A stretch of DNA of 64,000 bases from the NCBI GenBank assembly GCA_019638085.1, contig JAHBUL010000002.1, positions 1 through 64,000 of the forward strand. The letters are read 5' to 3'. Made by a program: the position numbers and the translations under genes. Below the pieces are notes generated by a model, which did not search any database, was not told the origin of the DNA, and saw nothing but the letters and a program-made list of their open reading frames with translations. This document shows, piece after piece, positions 8,951-18,212 of this stretch (position 1 is the stretch's first letter; each line of letters opens with the position of its first letter). This stretch comes from Flavobacteriales bacterium. GTDB lineage: Bacteria; Bacteroidota; Bacteroidia; Flavobacteriales_F; PHOS-HE28.

Positions 8951-9886
8951 CTAAAGTTGCTTCAGCGTGCGGTCCGCTATGGGGTGCTCCCCCCAGGACC
9001 GCGCATTCAAGAGGATGAAACCTGCACGGCCCACGATCTGGTCCGCAGGAACGAAACCCCAATACCGGGAATCCGAGCTGTGGTCCCGGCTGTCGCCCAG
9101 CACGAAGTAGTAGTCCTGCTGGATCACATAGTGATCAGCAGGTTTTCCATTGATCAGCATCTTACCCTCAGAGACCTCCACAACATTGTGCTCATAACGG
9201 CTGATAAGACGATCGAAGATCGGTAGGGAGAAGGGTGTTATTGCCACAGTATCTCCAACACCAGGAACGCGCAGTGGCCCATAGTTGTCATTGTTCCAGC
9301 GGAAGTTCGGGCCGAATGGAAAGAGGTTGGCACGTGAGCCGGTGGAGGGGCTGCGAGGCTCTGCACTGATCACCTCCGGGTGCTTCTTTGATCGGGCCGC
9401 CAAGGAGTCGTTCAAGGGAAGGTCGATCACCGTATGGCCGGGCATTACATAATCTGCAGGAAGCCCAAGTTCCAATAGTAGTTCAGATGCATCGGCTCCG
9501 TTCTTGAGCCGTATGCTCCAACTGGAGGTTTGGCCTGGTGCGGGCGGGACTTCGACCCCATTGACGTACAGAACACCCGCACGGATCTCCACTTCATCTC
9601 CCGGTATCCCCGTGATGCGCTTCACCAACAGCTGTCTCTGGCGCCTGGGACGATCATCCTGCACGGGGTCGCGGAACACGATGATGTCGTTTTTCTGCAA
9701 TCCGGTCCAGAGCGGCCAGCGCTCCACACCGAGCAGATCACCCGGTACCAAGGTGGAATACATGCTCGTGCTGCGCACACTCACCCAACGAAGCACGAAG
9801 AGATGGATCATCAACAGCAGGCCCAGGGCCAGCAGAAAAGCTTTTCCCCATTCCGGGATCCGTCCGGTGATCTCCTTCAGGTTCAT
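8951..9886 (-). CDS. lepB: Signal peptidase I (second, shorter copy)
   Basis: This membrane serine peptidase cleaves Sec signal peptides on the outer face of the inner membrane. The ATG at 9886 gives 311 aa and overlaps the stop of the upstream signal peptidase gene by four bases (ATGA). There is one N-terminal membrane helix (about residues 15-35). The catalytic Ser lies in the STSM block just after it, and the catalytic Lys in LVKRITGIPGDEV. The C-terminal signature GDSRDHSSDSRYWGFVP is intact. Bacteroidota often carry more than one SPase I. The tandem, translationally coupled arrangement suggests both copies are made together. Confidence 0.9.
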   Translation of the reverse strand: MNLKEITGRIPEWGKAFLLALGLLLMIHLFVLRWVSVRSTSMYSTLVPGDLLGVERWPLWTGLQKNDIIVFRDPVQDDRPRRQRQLLVKRITGIPGDEVEIRAGVLYVNGVEVPPAPGQTSSWSIRLKNGADASELLLELGLPADYVMPGHTVIDLPLNDSLAARSKKHPEVISAEPRSPSTGSRANLFPFGPNFRWNNDNYGPLRVPGVGDTVAITPFSLPIFDRLISRYEHNVVEVSEGKMLINGKPADHYVIQQDYYFVLGDSRDHSSDSRYWGFVPADQIVGRAGFILLNARSWGEHPIADRTLKQL

Positions 9887-11442
9887 CTGACCCTGGAGAA
9901 CAACCGCTTCCAGCGGATGCCCATGGGGAAGCCGCCCTTCTCGGGGTCGGCGGTGAGCCATACCAGAACGGCCTTGCCCACCACATGGTCGTACGGTACG
10001 AAACCCCAGAACCTGGAGTCCTGCGAACGATGTCGGTTATCGCCCATCATCCAGTAGTAGTCCTGCTGGAAGGTGTACGTATCGGTTTGCTGGCCATTGA
10101 TCCAGATCGATCCGTCCTTCACTTCCAGCTCATTGCCCTCATACACGGTAATGGCCCGGCGATACAAGGGCAGGATCCGCTCGGTGAGGGTGATGGTCGC
10201 ACCGGCCTTGGGTATCCAAAGCGGACCGAAGTTGTCCTCGCTCCAATCGTAGCTGGGGATGTTGGGGAAGATGGGCCAGTAGTCCTTGGGGCCATATGTG
10301 CCCTTGGGTTTGTTCTGGCGCGTCATGCTCACCACGTTGCCGAACTTGCTCAGGGCTTCCGCATTCTCTGCGGTCAGGGGCATGTTGGCCCGGCCGGTCT
10401 CTTCAACCACATCACCAGTTGTGATGTCGTATTGCTCCTTCAGGATCTTCTTGTTGAAACCATCCTTGATCACGAAGTCATAGGCATATTGGCCGGTCGC
10501 CACCAAGGGTTCCGGTGTGCCATTGATGTGGACCAGCCCATCGATCACTTCCACCGTATCACCCGCAACACCCACACAGCGCTTGATGTAGTTCTCCTGC
10601 TTATCCACGGGTCGGATCAGGATACCTCCGGTGGGCCTGCTGGCTTGGCGTCCGTCCGGCATGTTGAATACCACCCGATCCCGTTCCAGTAGATTCTGAC
10701 GTCCGCTCATGCGGGCCAGCTGGTAGTAGCTCATGTTCTGGAAGTTCGCCACCACGGTGTCACCTTCCGGGAAGTTGAACACCACGGCATCGCCGCGTTC
10801 AGGTTTGCCGAAACCGGGGAGGCGCATGTAAGGCAGCTCGAACCAGTTGGTGAAGCTGGGCGTGTGCTGGGTGAAGGGCAAGGTATGGTGTGTGAAAGGG
10901 AAGGTCACCGGCGTCATGGGCAGGCGCGGACCGTAGCTCAGCTTGCTCACGAACAGGTAATCACCCACCAGCAGGGATTTCTCCATGGATTCGGTAGGGA
11001 TGGTGAAAGCCTCGAACGTGAAGGTGCGAAAAGCCGTTGCCACGATCACGGCAAAGAGGATCGCATCACCCCATTGCCCGAGCATGTTGCGCTTGTGTGA
11101 TCCGATAGGGATCGGTCCCACCCACTTGTATTTCTCGCTGAAGGCCAAGTTGGACAGTTCCACCCACGGCACCAGCACCATGATGAAGTGCTCCTTCAAT
11201 GTGCGTTTGCCGAAGGCGATGCTTGTGTTCACGTTGTAAATGATCAGCATCAACAGGTTCACCCCTGGGGCCAAGAGCAGGATCAGCCAATACCAAGGCT
11301 TTCCCAGGATCTTGTTCCACACGTACAGGTTGTAGAACGGTACCAAGCCTTCCCAAGCCGGGCGGCCCGCCTTGGCGAAGATCTTAGGAAGGCAGACGAA
11401 CAGGCTGGCGATATAGAGCCCAAGCAGGGACCAAGCGATCAT
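9883..11442 (-). CDS. lepB: Signal peptidase I (long form with extra N-terminal membrane domain)
   Basis: The 519-aa product is a long Bacteroidota-type SPase I. Residues 1-115 form an extra multi-helix membrane region (DUF5684-like). The peptidase membrane anchor (about 130-150) and catalytic domain follow. Catalytic Ser is in IPTESMEKSL and Lys in NYIKRCVGVAGD. The signature GDNRHRSQDSRFWGFVP is near the C-terminus. A large insertion between the catalytic boxes makes it longer than usual. It lies 126 bases after dapB on the same strand and overlaps the second signal peptidase by four bases. Confidence 0.93.
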   Translation of the reverse strand: MIAWSLLGLYIASLFVCLPKIFAKAGRPAWEGLVPFYNLYVWNKILGKPWYWLILLLAPGVNLLMLIIYNVNTSIAFGKRTLKEHFIMVLVPWVELSNLAFSEKYKWVGPIPIGSHKRNMLGQWGDAILFAVIVATAFRTFTFEAFTIPTESMEKSLLVGDYLFVSKLSYGPRLPMTPVTFPFTHHTLPFTQHTPSFTNWFELPYMRLPGFGKPERGDAVVFNFPEGDTVVANFQNMSYYQLARMSGRQNLLERDRVVFNMPDGRQASRPTGGILIRPVDKQENYIKRCVGVAGDTVEVIDGLVHINGTPEPLVATGQYAYDFVIKDGFNKKILKEQYDITTGDVVEETGRANMPLTAENAEALSKFGNVVSMTRQNKPKGTYGPKDYWPIFPNIPSYDWSEDNFGPLWIPKAGATITLTERILPLYRRAITVYEGNELEVKDGSIWINGQQTDTYTFQQDYYWMMGDNRHRSQDSRFWGFVPYDHVVGKAVLVWLTADPEKGGFPMGIRWKRLFSRVR

Positions 11443-11568
11443 GCGGTGGAGTTCAGAATAGGGCGCAAGGTGGGCACAGGGCAGGTATCCCCGTGAATAA
11501 AAGTTGCAAAGGTGATGCAGGGAGGGAGCATCCCGAAGGAAGGGAAGACGGCAAAAGAGGTGAGTCCA

Positions 11569-12309
11569 TCAGTTGCCATCGAGCAGATCATCCATGGTGA
11601 AGAGCCCGGTGCGCCCCGGTATCCATTCCGCCGCCACAACGGCGCCCAGAGCAAATCCGTGCCGACCGAAAGCCTCATGGGTGATGGACAGCCTATCCTC
11701 CGGGGATTTCCACGTAACAGCATGTGTACCGGGTACCTCGCCGATGCGCTCACTGTGGATCGCCACCGGCATCGTGTCCGTTCCGGTTGTTTTCGCGGCT
11801 ACGTCCTTCGGTTGCTGCTCGTGCAGCTTCCATCCGCTGTACTTCGCGGAACGCAGGTCAATATCCCGGGCCAAGGTGATCGCCGTTCCGCTGGGAGCAT
11901 CCAGCTTATGGATGTGATGCGTTTCCGTGATCGCCACCTGATAGGCCGGCTGGCCATCCATCAGGCCGGCGAGGTATTTGTTCAGTTTAAAGAAGAGGTT
12001 TACGCCAATACTGAAGTTGCTGGCCCACAGTAGGCTACCTTGTTCGGACTGAACCAGGGATTTGATCTCGTTCAGGTGGTCGTACCAGCCGGTAGTCCCT
12101 ACTACCACAGGTACTTTATGTTGCAAACAGAGCCGCATGTTCGCCAGTGCCACATCAGGCTTGCTGAACTCAATGGCAACGTCCGCACCTTCGGGAGCGG
12201 AACCCGCGTTCCGGTGATCCACCCGGAGGATGATCCGATGACCTCTGGATAGGGCCACCTCTTCGATGGCCTTTCCCATTTTCCCATATCCGTAAAGCGC
12301 GATGTTCAT
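11569..12309 (-). CDS. dapB: 4-hydroxy-tetrahydrodipicolinate reductase
   Basis: This enzyme catalyses the NAD(P)H-dependent reduction step of the diaminopimelate/lysine pathway in the cytoplasm. The 246-aa product has the N-terminal nucleotide-binding loop (GYGKMGKAI), the VGTTGWYDH segment and the DapB signature [15 protein letters not shown] (His131, His132, Lys135). It diverges from guaA across about 170 bases. A weak -7-like TTCCTTTG lies close upstream on the minus strand. The pairing with signal peptidase genes is common in Bacteroidota. Confidence 0.95.
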   Translation of the reverse strand: MNIALYGYGKMGKAIEEVALSRGHRIILRVDHRNAGSAPEGADVAIEFSKPDVALANMRLCLQHKVPVVVGTTGWYDHLNEIKSLVQSEQGSLLWASNFSIGVNLFFKLNKYLAGLMDGQPAYQVAITETHHIHKLDAPSGTAITLARDIDLRSAKYSGWKLHEQQPKDVAAKTTGTDTMPVAIHSERIGEVPGTHAVTWKSPEDRLSITHEAFGRHGFALGAVVAAEWIPGRTGLFTMDDLLDGN

Positions 12310-12438
12310 GGCAGGAATTCAGCTTGCAAAGGAACGATTCATCCGTGCACATCTTGTTCTGTGCATACGGAGCAGGCTGTTTCGTGCACCATGAAGCGTG
12401 GATCGCAGCCAAAGTGGGGCGGAATTGGAACGGCGGAA

Positions 12439-12446
12439 TACCTTTG
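12439..12446 (+). promoter_or_regulatory. Putative -7 element upstream of guaA
   Basis: TACCTTTG is an exact match to the Bacteroidota -7 consensus TAnnTTTG. No well-spaced TTG lies upstream, since the nearest is only 11 bases away. If real, transcription starts near 12452, which favours a guaA start after that point. Confidence 0.45.
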
Positions 12447-12480
12447 GCGACCCGAAATGTATCGGGCAAATCTTTTTCCC

Positions 12481-14016
12481 TTGCACACCAAGATCCTCAT
12501 CCTCGACCACGGGTCGCAATACACTCAACTATTGGCGCGACGCGTTCGGGAGCTGGATGTATTCTGCGAGATCCACCCCTTCACCGCTGCCGATCGATTT
12601 GCTGACGACCCTTCCGTAAAGGGCGTGATCCTCAGTGGAAGTCCGGCATCGGTTTTTGACAATGGCGCACCTGATACTCAACTCGGTGGCCTCCAAGGCA
12701 AAGTGCCGCTGCTAGGGGTGTGCTACGGTGCGCAGCTCGTGGCGAAGCGTGCGGGAGGCGAGGTGGTCAAAAGTCAGGTGCGGGAATATGGTCGCGTCTT
12801 TCTGGATAACATCCACATAGAGAAACCGTTGTTCACCGGTATCCATCCCGGCACTCAGGTGTGGATGAGCCACGGGGACAGTATTTTGACCCCATCGGAC
12901 AGCATGGAGGTCTTGGCTGGCACCCATGGCGTGCCGGTGGCCGCATTCCGTTTGAAAGGGGAGGAGACCTACGGAGTGCAGTTCCATCCGGAGGTGTTCC
13001 ACACCACGGATGGGCTTCAATTGTTGCGGAATTTCGTCATCGGGATCTGTGGGTGCAAGGCGGACCATTCGCCGAAGGCATTCGTGGAAGAGACCGTGCA
13101 AGGTTTGCGTGACCAGCTCGGAGAGGATCATGTAGTGCTCGCACTCAGCGGTGGCGTGGACAGTTCCGTGGCGGCCATGTTGCTGCAACGGGCCATTGGC
13201 GATCGCCTGCACTGCATCTTCGTGGACAATGCCCTCCTGCGCAAAGGAGAGTACGACCAGGTGCTGGAGAGCTATCGCCACATGGGGCTGAACATCCAAG
13301 GGGTGGATGCCCGTGAGCGATTCCTCACGGCACTGATGGGCATCGAAGATCCCGAGGCCAAGCGCAAGGCGATCGGGCGCACCTTCATTGAAGTGTTCGA
13401 TGCCGAGGCCAAGCGCATCAGCAATGTGAAATGGTTGGGGCAGGGCACCATCTACCCCGACGTGATCGAGAGTGTAAGCGTGCATGGGCCCAGCGTCACT
13501 ATCAAAAGCCACCACAATGTGGGAGGCCTTCCCGCACACATGAACTTGAAGGTGGTGGAGCCACTGCGTTCCCTCTTCAAGGATGAAGTGCGCCGCGTGG
13601 GGAAAGCACTTGGGCTGGATCCTTCCATCCTCGGCAGGCATCCGTTCCCCGGCCCTGGCCTGGCCATCCGGATACTTGGTGATATCACGGCCGAGAAAGT
13701 GACCTTGCTTCAGGAGGTGGATCACATCTTCATCCAGGAGTTGCGCGATGCCGGGCTTTATGATGAGGTCTGGCAGGCCGGAGCGATCCTGTTGCCCGTG
13801 CGTAGCGTGGGCGTGATGGGCGATGAACGCACCTACGAGAATGCGGTGGCGTTGCGGGCGGTTTCCAGCACCGACGGCATGACAGCAGATTGGTGCCACC
13901 TGCCCTATGAACTCTTGGCACGGATCTCGAATAACATCATCAATAAGGTGAAAGGGGTGAACCGTGTGGTATACGATATCAGCAGTAAACCCCCCGCCAC
14001 CATCGAATGGGAATGA
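12481..14016 (+). CDS. guaA: GMP synthase (glutamine-hydrolysing)
   Basis: GuaA converts XMP to GMP using ATP and glutamine. The N-terminal class I amidotransferase has its Cys in GVCYGAQ and His/Glu in FHPE. The ATP pyrophosphatase P-loop SGGVDSS follows, then the GMP-synthase dimerisation domain, ending KPPATIEWE. The TTG at 12481 gives 511 aa, the family's usual length, with the conserved opening [13 protein letters not shown]. An in-frame ATG at 12457 would add eight unconserved residues and lies almost on the predicted transcription start. The next gene overlaps its stop. Confidence 0.95.
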   Translation: MHTKILILDHGSQYTQLLARRVRELDVFCEIHPFTAADRFADDPSVKGVILSGSPASVFDNGAPDTQLGGLQGKVPLLGVCYGAQLVAKRAGGEVVKSQVREYGRVFLDNIHIEKPLFTGIHPGTQVWMSHGDSILTPSDSMEVLAGTHGVPVAAFRLKGEETYGVQFHPEVFHTTDGLQLLRNFVIGICGCKADHSPKAFVEETVQGLRDQLGEDHVVLALSGGVDSSVAAMLLQRAIGDRLHCIFVDNALLRKGEYDQVLESYRHMGLNIQGVDARERFLTALMGIEDPEAKRKAIGRTFIEVFDAEAKRISNVKWLGQGTIYPDVIESVSVHGPSVTIKSHHNVGGLPAHMNLKVVEPLRSLFKDEVRRVGKALGLDPSILGRHPFPGPGLAIRILGDITAEKVTLLQEVDHIFIQELRDAGLYDEVWQAGAILLPVRSVGVMGDERTYENAVALRAVSSTDGMTADWCHLPYELLARISNNIINKVKGVNRVVYDISSKPPATIEWE

Positions 14017-15824
14017 TCCGGAACTTGTTGCTTGCCGCCCTATTATTGGGGTGCTTCCCCCTGACCATGATCGGGCAGGAAGTGCGCACGGTGGACGGCG
14101 ACAAGTACATTGTACATACGGTGGAACAGGGTGAGACCTTGTTCGGACTGAGCAGGCATTACGCGGTGCCGCTCGATGCGATCACGGCATCAAATCCGGG
14201 TACGGCTGAAGGGCTCAGCATCGGGCAGACCTTACTGATCCCGGTAAAGGCACAGTCCAGGAAGGAATTGAAGAGCGCACCAGAGCTGGGTGATGGGGAG
14301 CTGCTGCACACGGTAACCAAGAAGGAGACCATTTATGGGATCGCCCGGAAGTACGGCGTTACCCAAGAGGACCTTCGTCGCTTAAACCCGGATCTTTCAT
14401 ACGGACTCCGCGTGGGCATGGTGCTGCGCGTTCAATTGGCCACCAGCACAGCTGCGCCGCCGATCGCCGTTCAGCCGGCGATGATGGACAGTGCCGAATT
14501 CCATCAGGTAGCACCTGGGGAAACACTCTATTCCTTGGGGAAGCAGTACGGCATTTCCCCTGATGCGATCAAGGAGTCCAATGGTGGCCTGCCTGAAGGA
14601 TTGAAAGCCGGCACCTACATACGGATACCGCATGCAGGCCAGAGGATGGAAGTTGACAGCCTGGCCATGCCGGACACCACTCCGAGGCCCTCGTTGGCCA
14701 TTCGCCGACGCGTCGCGGTGCTGCTTCCGTTCACATCCACCGCTTCGGATTCTGTCAGCACAGGTGATGAGGAGTACCGTTCCAATTCCATCACGGATGC
14801 CGCCGTGGAATTCCGTGCCGGCCTGGCCATGGCCATGGATACCCTCCAGACCAAGGGTTTGAATGCAGACCTGTATGTGTTCGATACCGGCATGAAGGCT
14901 GCTCAGTGGACCCCGCTTTTCAAGAGCGATGCCATTCGAGGGATGGACCTATACATCGGACCTTTCCACCGTGCAGCCATTGAGGACCTGGTGAAAGTGG
15001 CCAGCAATGCCCCGATCATTTGTCCTGTACCGCAGAGCAACAAAGTGATCCTCGGCAACCGTACGGTCAGCAAGGCCCTAGGTGGTCGCACGGACCGGCT
15101 GAAGCTGATGGCGCGCTATGTGGCCTTCAACCACGGCAGTGCCAACATTCTGCTTCTGAAGCCGGAGATCTACAGTGAAAAGGATGTTCAAGACCTGATG
15201 GAGCGCGAACTGGACCAAGCCCTTCGCCCGAAGTCGGCTCTCCAAGAGGATTCACTTTTCATGAAGGACCCATCGAACATTAAGAAGCCCATGTCCGTGG
15301 TCACTTGTGATCGCCGGGATGTAGGTGCGGCCATCAGCAAACTGGAGACCGGACGGCCCAACATACTCGTGGTCCCCAGCGAGGATGTGGAGTTCGTGAC
15401 CACGGTGCTGAACAAGTTCTCCGGACTGGTGTCCAAGTACGCGATCACCGTTTACGGATTGAATTCATGGACCACGATGAGCACGCTGGACATATCCGCG
15501 TTGGTCAAACTGAAAGTAAGGCTACCTGCCAACGGATACATCGACTACCATTCGCCGGCTGTCAACGATTTCATAGCCGCCTACCGGGCCCGGTTCCAAA
15601 ACGAGCCCGGGGAATATGCCTTCCTCGGTTACGATGTGGCACTGTACTTCCTGCAGGCCGAGATGCAGTTCGGGAATAGCTTTCCGAAGCACTACGCAGA
15701 AGTGCAGGCCAAACCCCTGTACTTGGACTTCCGCATGCAGAAGCTCGGTCCGGAGAACGGGTGGAGCAATTCCAGCGCTGTGATGCTGGAATACAGACCG
15801 GAAGGGTTGTTCAAGGCGAAATAA
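14013..15824 (+). CDS. LysM-domain protein with periplasmic-receptor-like C-terminal domain
   Basis: The product is about 603 aa from the ATG at 14013, which overlaps the guaA stop as ATGA. An in-frame ATG at 14007 is also possible. A signal peptide or lipoprotein-like leader comes first. Three LysM modules follow (about residues 30-80, 95-140 and 165-205; [42 protein letters not shown]), which bind peptidoglycan-type glycans. The C-terminal 380 residues resemble type I periplasmic binding proteins of amino-acid ABC systems (start [10 protein letters not shown]). It is likely a wall-bound periplasmic protein. The ligand is unknown. Confidence 0.85.
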   Translation: MIRNLLLAALLLGCFPLTMIGQEVRTVDGDKYIVHTVEQGETLFGLSRHYAVPLDAITASNPGTAEGLSIGQTLLIPVKAQSRKELKSAPELGDGELLHTVTKKETIYGIARKYGVTQEDLRRLNPDLSYGLRVGMVLRVQLATSTAAPPIAVQPAMMDSAEFHQVAPGETLYSLGKQYGISPDAIKESNGGLPEGLKAGTYIRIPHAGQRMEVDSLAMPDTTPRPSLAIRRRVAVLLPFTSTASDSVSTGDEEYRSNSITDAAVEFRAGLAMAMDTLQTKGLNADLYVFDTGMKAAQWTPLFKSDAIRGMDLYIGPFHRAAIEDLVKVASNAPIICPVPQSNKVILGNRTVSKALGGRTDRLKLMARYVAFNHGSANILLLKPEIYSEKDVQDLMERELDQALRPKSALQEDSLFMKDPSNIKKPMSVVTCDRRDVGAAISKLETGRPNILVVPSEDVEFVTTVLNKFSGLVSKYAITVYGLNSWTTMSTLDISALVKLKVRLPANGYIDYHSPAVNDFIAAYRARFQNEPGEYAFLGYDVALYFLQAEMQFGNSFPKHYAEVQAKPLYLDFRMQKLGPENGWSNSSAVMLEYRPEGLFKAK

Positions 15825-15855
15825 GCGTTGCCGATATTCCGTGATCGGCCCGCAC

Positions 15856-16182
15856 TCAGCTATTCCCGGAAGTAGGCCCGGGACGATATTCGGAGCGGAG
15901 CCAACGGCGCTCCAGCACGAAGGTGCCGAAAGGAAGAAGTGAGGCAATGCCCACACCATACACCCGTTCGATCGGCCACTTTAACCGGGTGAACAGGGGG
16001 ATGGCCAGAATGATGTAGCCGATGAACAGGATGCCATGCGCCCAACCAACATACTTTACGGGCAAGGGCATGTCCGCCATGTACTTCAGCGGCATCGCAA
16101 TGAAAAGGAGTACCAAAAAGCTGATGCCTTCGAGGATGGCAACCCAGCGGAAACGGCGGATCGTAGGAGCGTGTTCTATCAT
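15856..16182 (-). CDS. DUF3817 family small membrane protein
   Basis: The product is about 108 aa from the ATG at 16182 (MIEHAPTIRRFRWVAILEG). It has three hydrophobic helices (about 15-35, 47-70 and 77-95) and the DUF3817 pattern: FRWVAILEG at the start, then KYVGWAHGILFIGY. Function is unknown. In-frame upstream ATGs at 16224 would add a poorly conserved 14 residues. It diverges from the FecCD-type permease gene across about 100 bases. Confidence 0.8.
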   Translation of the reverse strand: MIEHAPTIRRFRWVAILEGISFLVLLFIAMPLKYMADMPLPVKYVGWAHGILFIGYIILAIPLFTRLKWPIERVYGVGIASLLPFGTFVLERRWLRSEYRPGPTSGNS

Positions 16183-16284
16183 AGCGGCCGCGAATATCAC
16201 CCTTTCTTTCCAGCATACGGTCATACAACGGCAAGGAGCGAAGCGGCATCCTATGGCTGGGCCTGCGCCATTTAAGTTTGCCGG

Positions 16285-17295
16285 ATGCGAGGCAGGGGTT
16301 GGTGGTTGGTAGGGTTCGCGGTCTTTGCCATGCTAATGGCCCTGCTCGGCTTGGCCGTAGGCAGCGTGAACATACCCCTGAAGGATGTATGGCATTCGCT
16401 ATTCCGAGCGGAAAATGGTACTTACGATGTGATCATTCTCCACGTGCGCCTACCGGAGATCATTACGGCAATCGCGGCGGGAGCAGGACTGGCAGCGGCG
16501 GGTTTGTTGATGCAGACCATCTTCCTCAATCCACTTGCAGGACCCGGTGTGCTCGGCCTTACCGGGGGGGCGGCACTGGGTGTGGCCTTGGTACTGCTGG
16601 CCCAGCCCCTCTGGGCGATGATGCCGCTTCCGCAAGATCTGCTGGTCACGTTAGCGGCACTTTCCGGCGCCATCGCGGTGCTCCTGCTGATCACCTTCGC
16701 CGACCGGCGGGTGGATGATGGGATCACCTTGCTCATTCTCGGGTTGATGGTCGGCTATCTCAGCGCCGCGCTGGTGAGCGTGCTACAGGCCAGCAGTGAG
16801 GCGCGGGCGTTGAAGGGGTTCGTGCTCTGGGGTCTGGGTTCCTTCGGAGGAATGGAACTTACCCGCCTTCCGTGGCTCCTGGTCCCCGTGGCCATCGGCC
16901 TCATACTGGCACTCACCTTGGTAAAGCCCTTGAACGCCATGTTGATCGGTGATGATCATGCACGCACGATGGGTGTGGATGTGGATCGCGTGCGACGGCG
17001 GTCGATCTGGATCTCCGGTTTGTTGGCCGGCACGGTGACGGCCTTTTGTGGACCGATCGCCTTCCTGGGGTTGGCCGTGCCGCATGTGGCCCGTGCCTTC
17101 GTGCGCAGCGCCGATCATCGGCTCCTGATGCCGGCCACGATCCTACTTGGTGCTGGTCTCGCTTTGGTATGCGATCTGATCGTACGCGGTGCGTGGACCG
17201 GAGCGGTGCTTCCGTTGAATGCGGTGACCAGCCTGTTGGGTGTACCCGTGGTGCTCTGGGTGTTATTGAGCGGCAGAAAATGGGCCAAGCGATGA
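16285..17295 (+). CDS. FecCD-family ABC transporter permease (iron-chelate, haem or cobalamin type)
   Basis: The 336-aa product is a multi-span inner-membrane permease of the BtuC/FecCD family, which moves siderophores, haem or vitamin B12 inward. Family marks include VRLPEIITAIAAGAGLAAAG near residue 55 and the cytoplasmic coupling region CGPIAFLGLAVPHVAR near residue 252. A TAAGTTTG element ends five bases before the ATG, so the true start could lie slightly downstream. The ATPase gene overlaps its stop. No substrate-binding protein or TonB receptor gene is adjacent, so the substrate is undetermined. Confidence 0.9.
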   Translation: MRGRGWWLVGFAVFAMLMALLGLAVGSVNIPLKDVWHSLFRAENGTYDVIILHVRLPEIITAIAAGAGLAAAGLLMQTIFLNPLAGPGVLGLTGGAALGVALVLLAQPLWAMMPLPQDLLVTLAALSGAIAVLLLITFADRRVDDGITLLILGLMVGYLSAALVSVLQASSEARALKGFVLWGLGSFGGMELTRLPWLLVPVAIGLILALTLVKPLNAMLIGDDHARTMGVDVDRVRRRSIWISGLLAGTVTAFCGPIAFLGLAVPHVARAFVRSADHRLLMPATILLGAGLALVCDLIVRGAWTGAVLPLNAVTSLLGVPVVLWVLLSGRKWAKR

Positions 17296-18071
17296 CCGCG
17301 TCAACACCTCTGATACACACCCTGAAGCTCTCGATAGGCCATGGAGGAAGGTCCATGGTGCGCAACATCGATATGGAGCTGCCAGCCGGTAGCCTCACCG
17401 CCTTGCTGGGGATCAACGGGATAGGCAAGAGCACGTTGTTGCGCACGATCGCTGGCCTGCAATTGCCATTGGAAGGTGAAGTGCTGGTGAGCGGGGAGAG
17501 CGTCCATTCCATATCCGCCACGGAACGAGCGCGTCGCATCGCCGTGGTATTGACCGGGCGCCCAAGGACCGGTATGTTGGATGTGGAAACGTTGGTAACA
17601 TTGGGAAGGCAACCGTGGACCGATCGCTGGGGGCGCATAAAAAATGCTGATCACGACGCGGTGGAACAGGCCTTGGAGCAGGCAGGGGCAACTCATCTAC
17701 GCGATCGACAAGTGGCCACGTGCAGCGATGGCGAAGTGCAGAAGGTGTTGATCGCGCGTGCTCTGGCACAAACTACTCCGGTGCTTTTGCTGGATGAACC
17801 AACGGCCTTCCTGGACCTGCCCAACCGGGCCGAGATCGTTCGCGTATTGCGCTCCATTGCGCAAGCGGGCAACAAGGCTGTATTCTTCAGTACGCATGAT
17901 CTCCAGCTCGCATTGGACCTATCAGACCGGGTGGTGCTGATGCGCAGCGGAGAGGGGCTTTGGCAAGGAACGCCCCGAGAGGCCATGCACTCCGGTGAAT
18001 TGGCCAAAGCCTTCAGCGGGAGCGGCGTCTCCATCGATCCGCTCACCGGAACCCATCGCTTCCTACCTTGA
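17292..18071 (+). CDS. ABC transporter ATP-binding protein (FecE/BtuD-like)
   Basis: The 259-aa ATPase partners the preceding permease. The ATG at 17292 overlaps the permease stop as ATGA, and a second in-frame ATG lies at 17280. Walker A is GINGIGKST, Walker B LLLDEPTAFLD and the switch His STHDL. The signature motif reads CSDGE rather than LSGGQ, an SDGE-type variant. This should energise uptake of an iron chelate, haem or corrinoid across the inner membrane. It converges with a T9SS gene, with a long hairpin between them. Confidence 0.92.
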   Translation: MTASTPLIHTLKLSIGHGGRSMVRNIDMELPAGSLTALLGINGIGKSTLLRTIAGLQLPLEGEVLVSGESVHSISATERARRIAVVLTGRPRTGMLDVETLVTLGRQPWTDRWGRIKNADHDAVEQALEQAGATHLRDRQVATCSDGEVQKVLIARALAQTTPVLLLDEPTAFLDLPNRAEIVRVLRSIAQAGNKAVFFSTHDLQLALDLSDRVVLMRSGEGLWQGTPREAMHSGELAKAFSGSGVSIDPLTGTHRFLP

Positions 18072-18151
18072 GCGGGATCGAGCTGAACGATACGAAGCCC
18101 GTGCTCAGCTCTGTGCCTGAGGTCCTGGAAAGCCGAACGTGTGATCCACTA

Positions 18152-18208
18152 ATCTCCCACAAGCGCGCGCTCAGCAACAAGCCGAGCGCGCACGTGCGTA
18201 TGGGAGAT
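18152..18208. terminator. Long imperfect hairpin between converging genes
   Basis: An outer stem (ATCTCCCA with TGGGAGAT) and an inner stem (GCGCGCTC with GAGCGCGC) enclose an 11-base loop. It lies between the ABC ATPase stop (18071) and the T9SS gene stop (18213). There is no clear T-run, so it may be a terminator or simply an mRNA-stabilising end. Confidence 0.5.
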
Positions 18209-18212
18209 GAAA

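Noticed and set aside
12712-13899. A 395-codon minus-strand frame inside guaA
   Set aside because: It is a shadow frame of a well-conserved gene.
17046-17291. Upstream extension of the ABC ATPase inside the permease gene
   Set aside because: It is out-of-frame reading of the permease. The overlapping ATG at 17292 fits the family's N-terminus.
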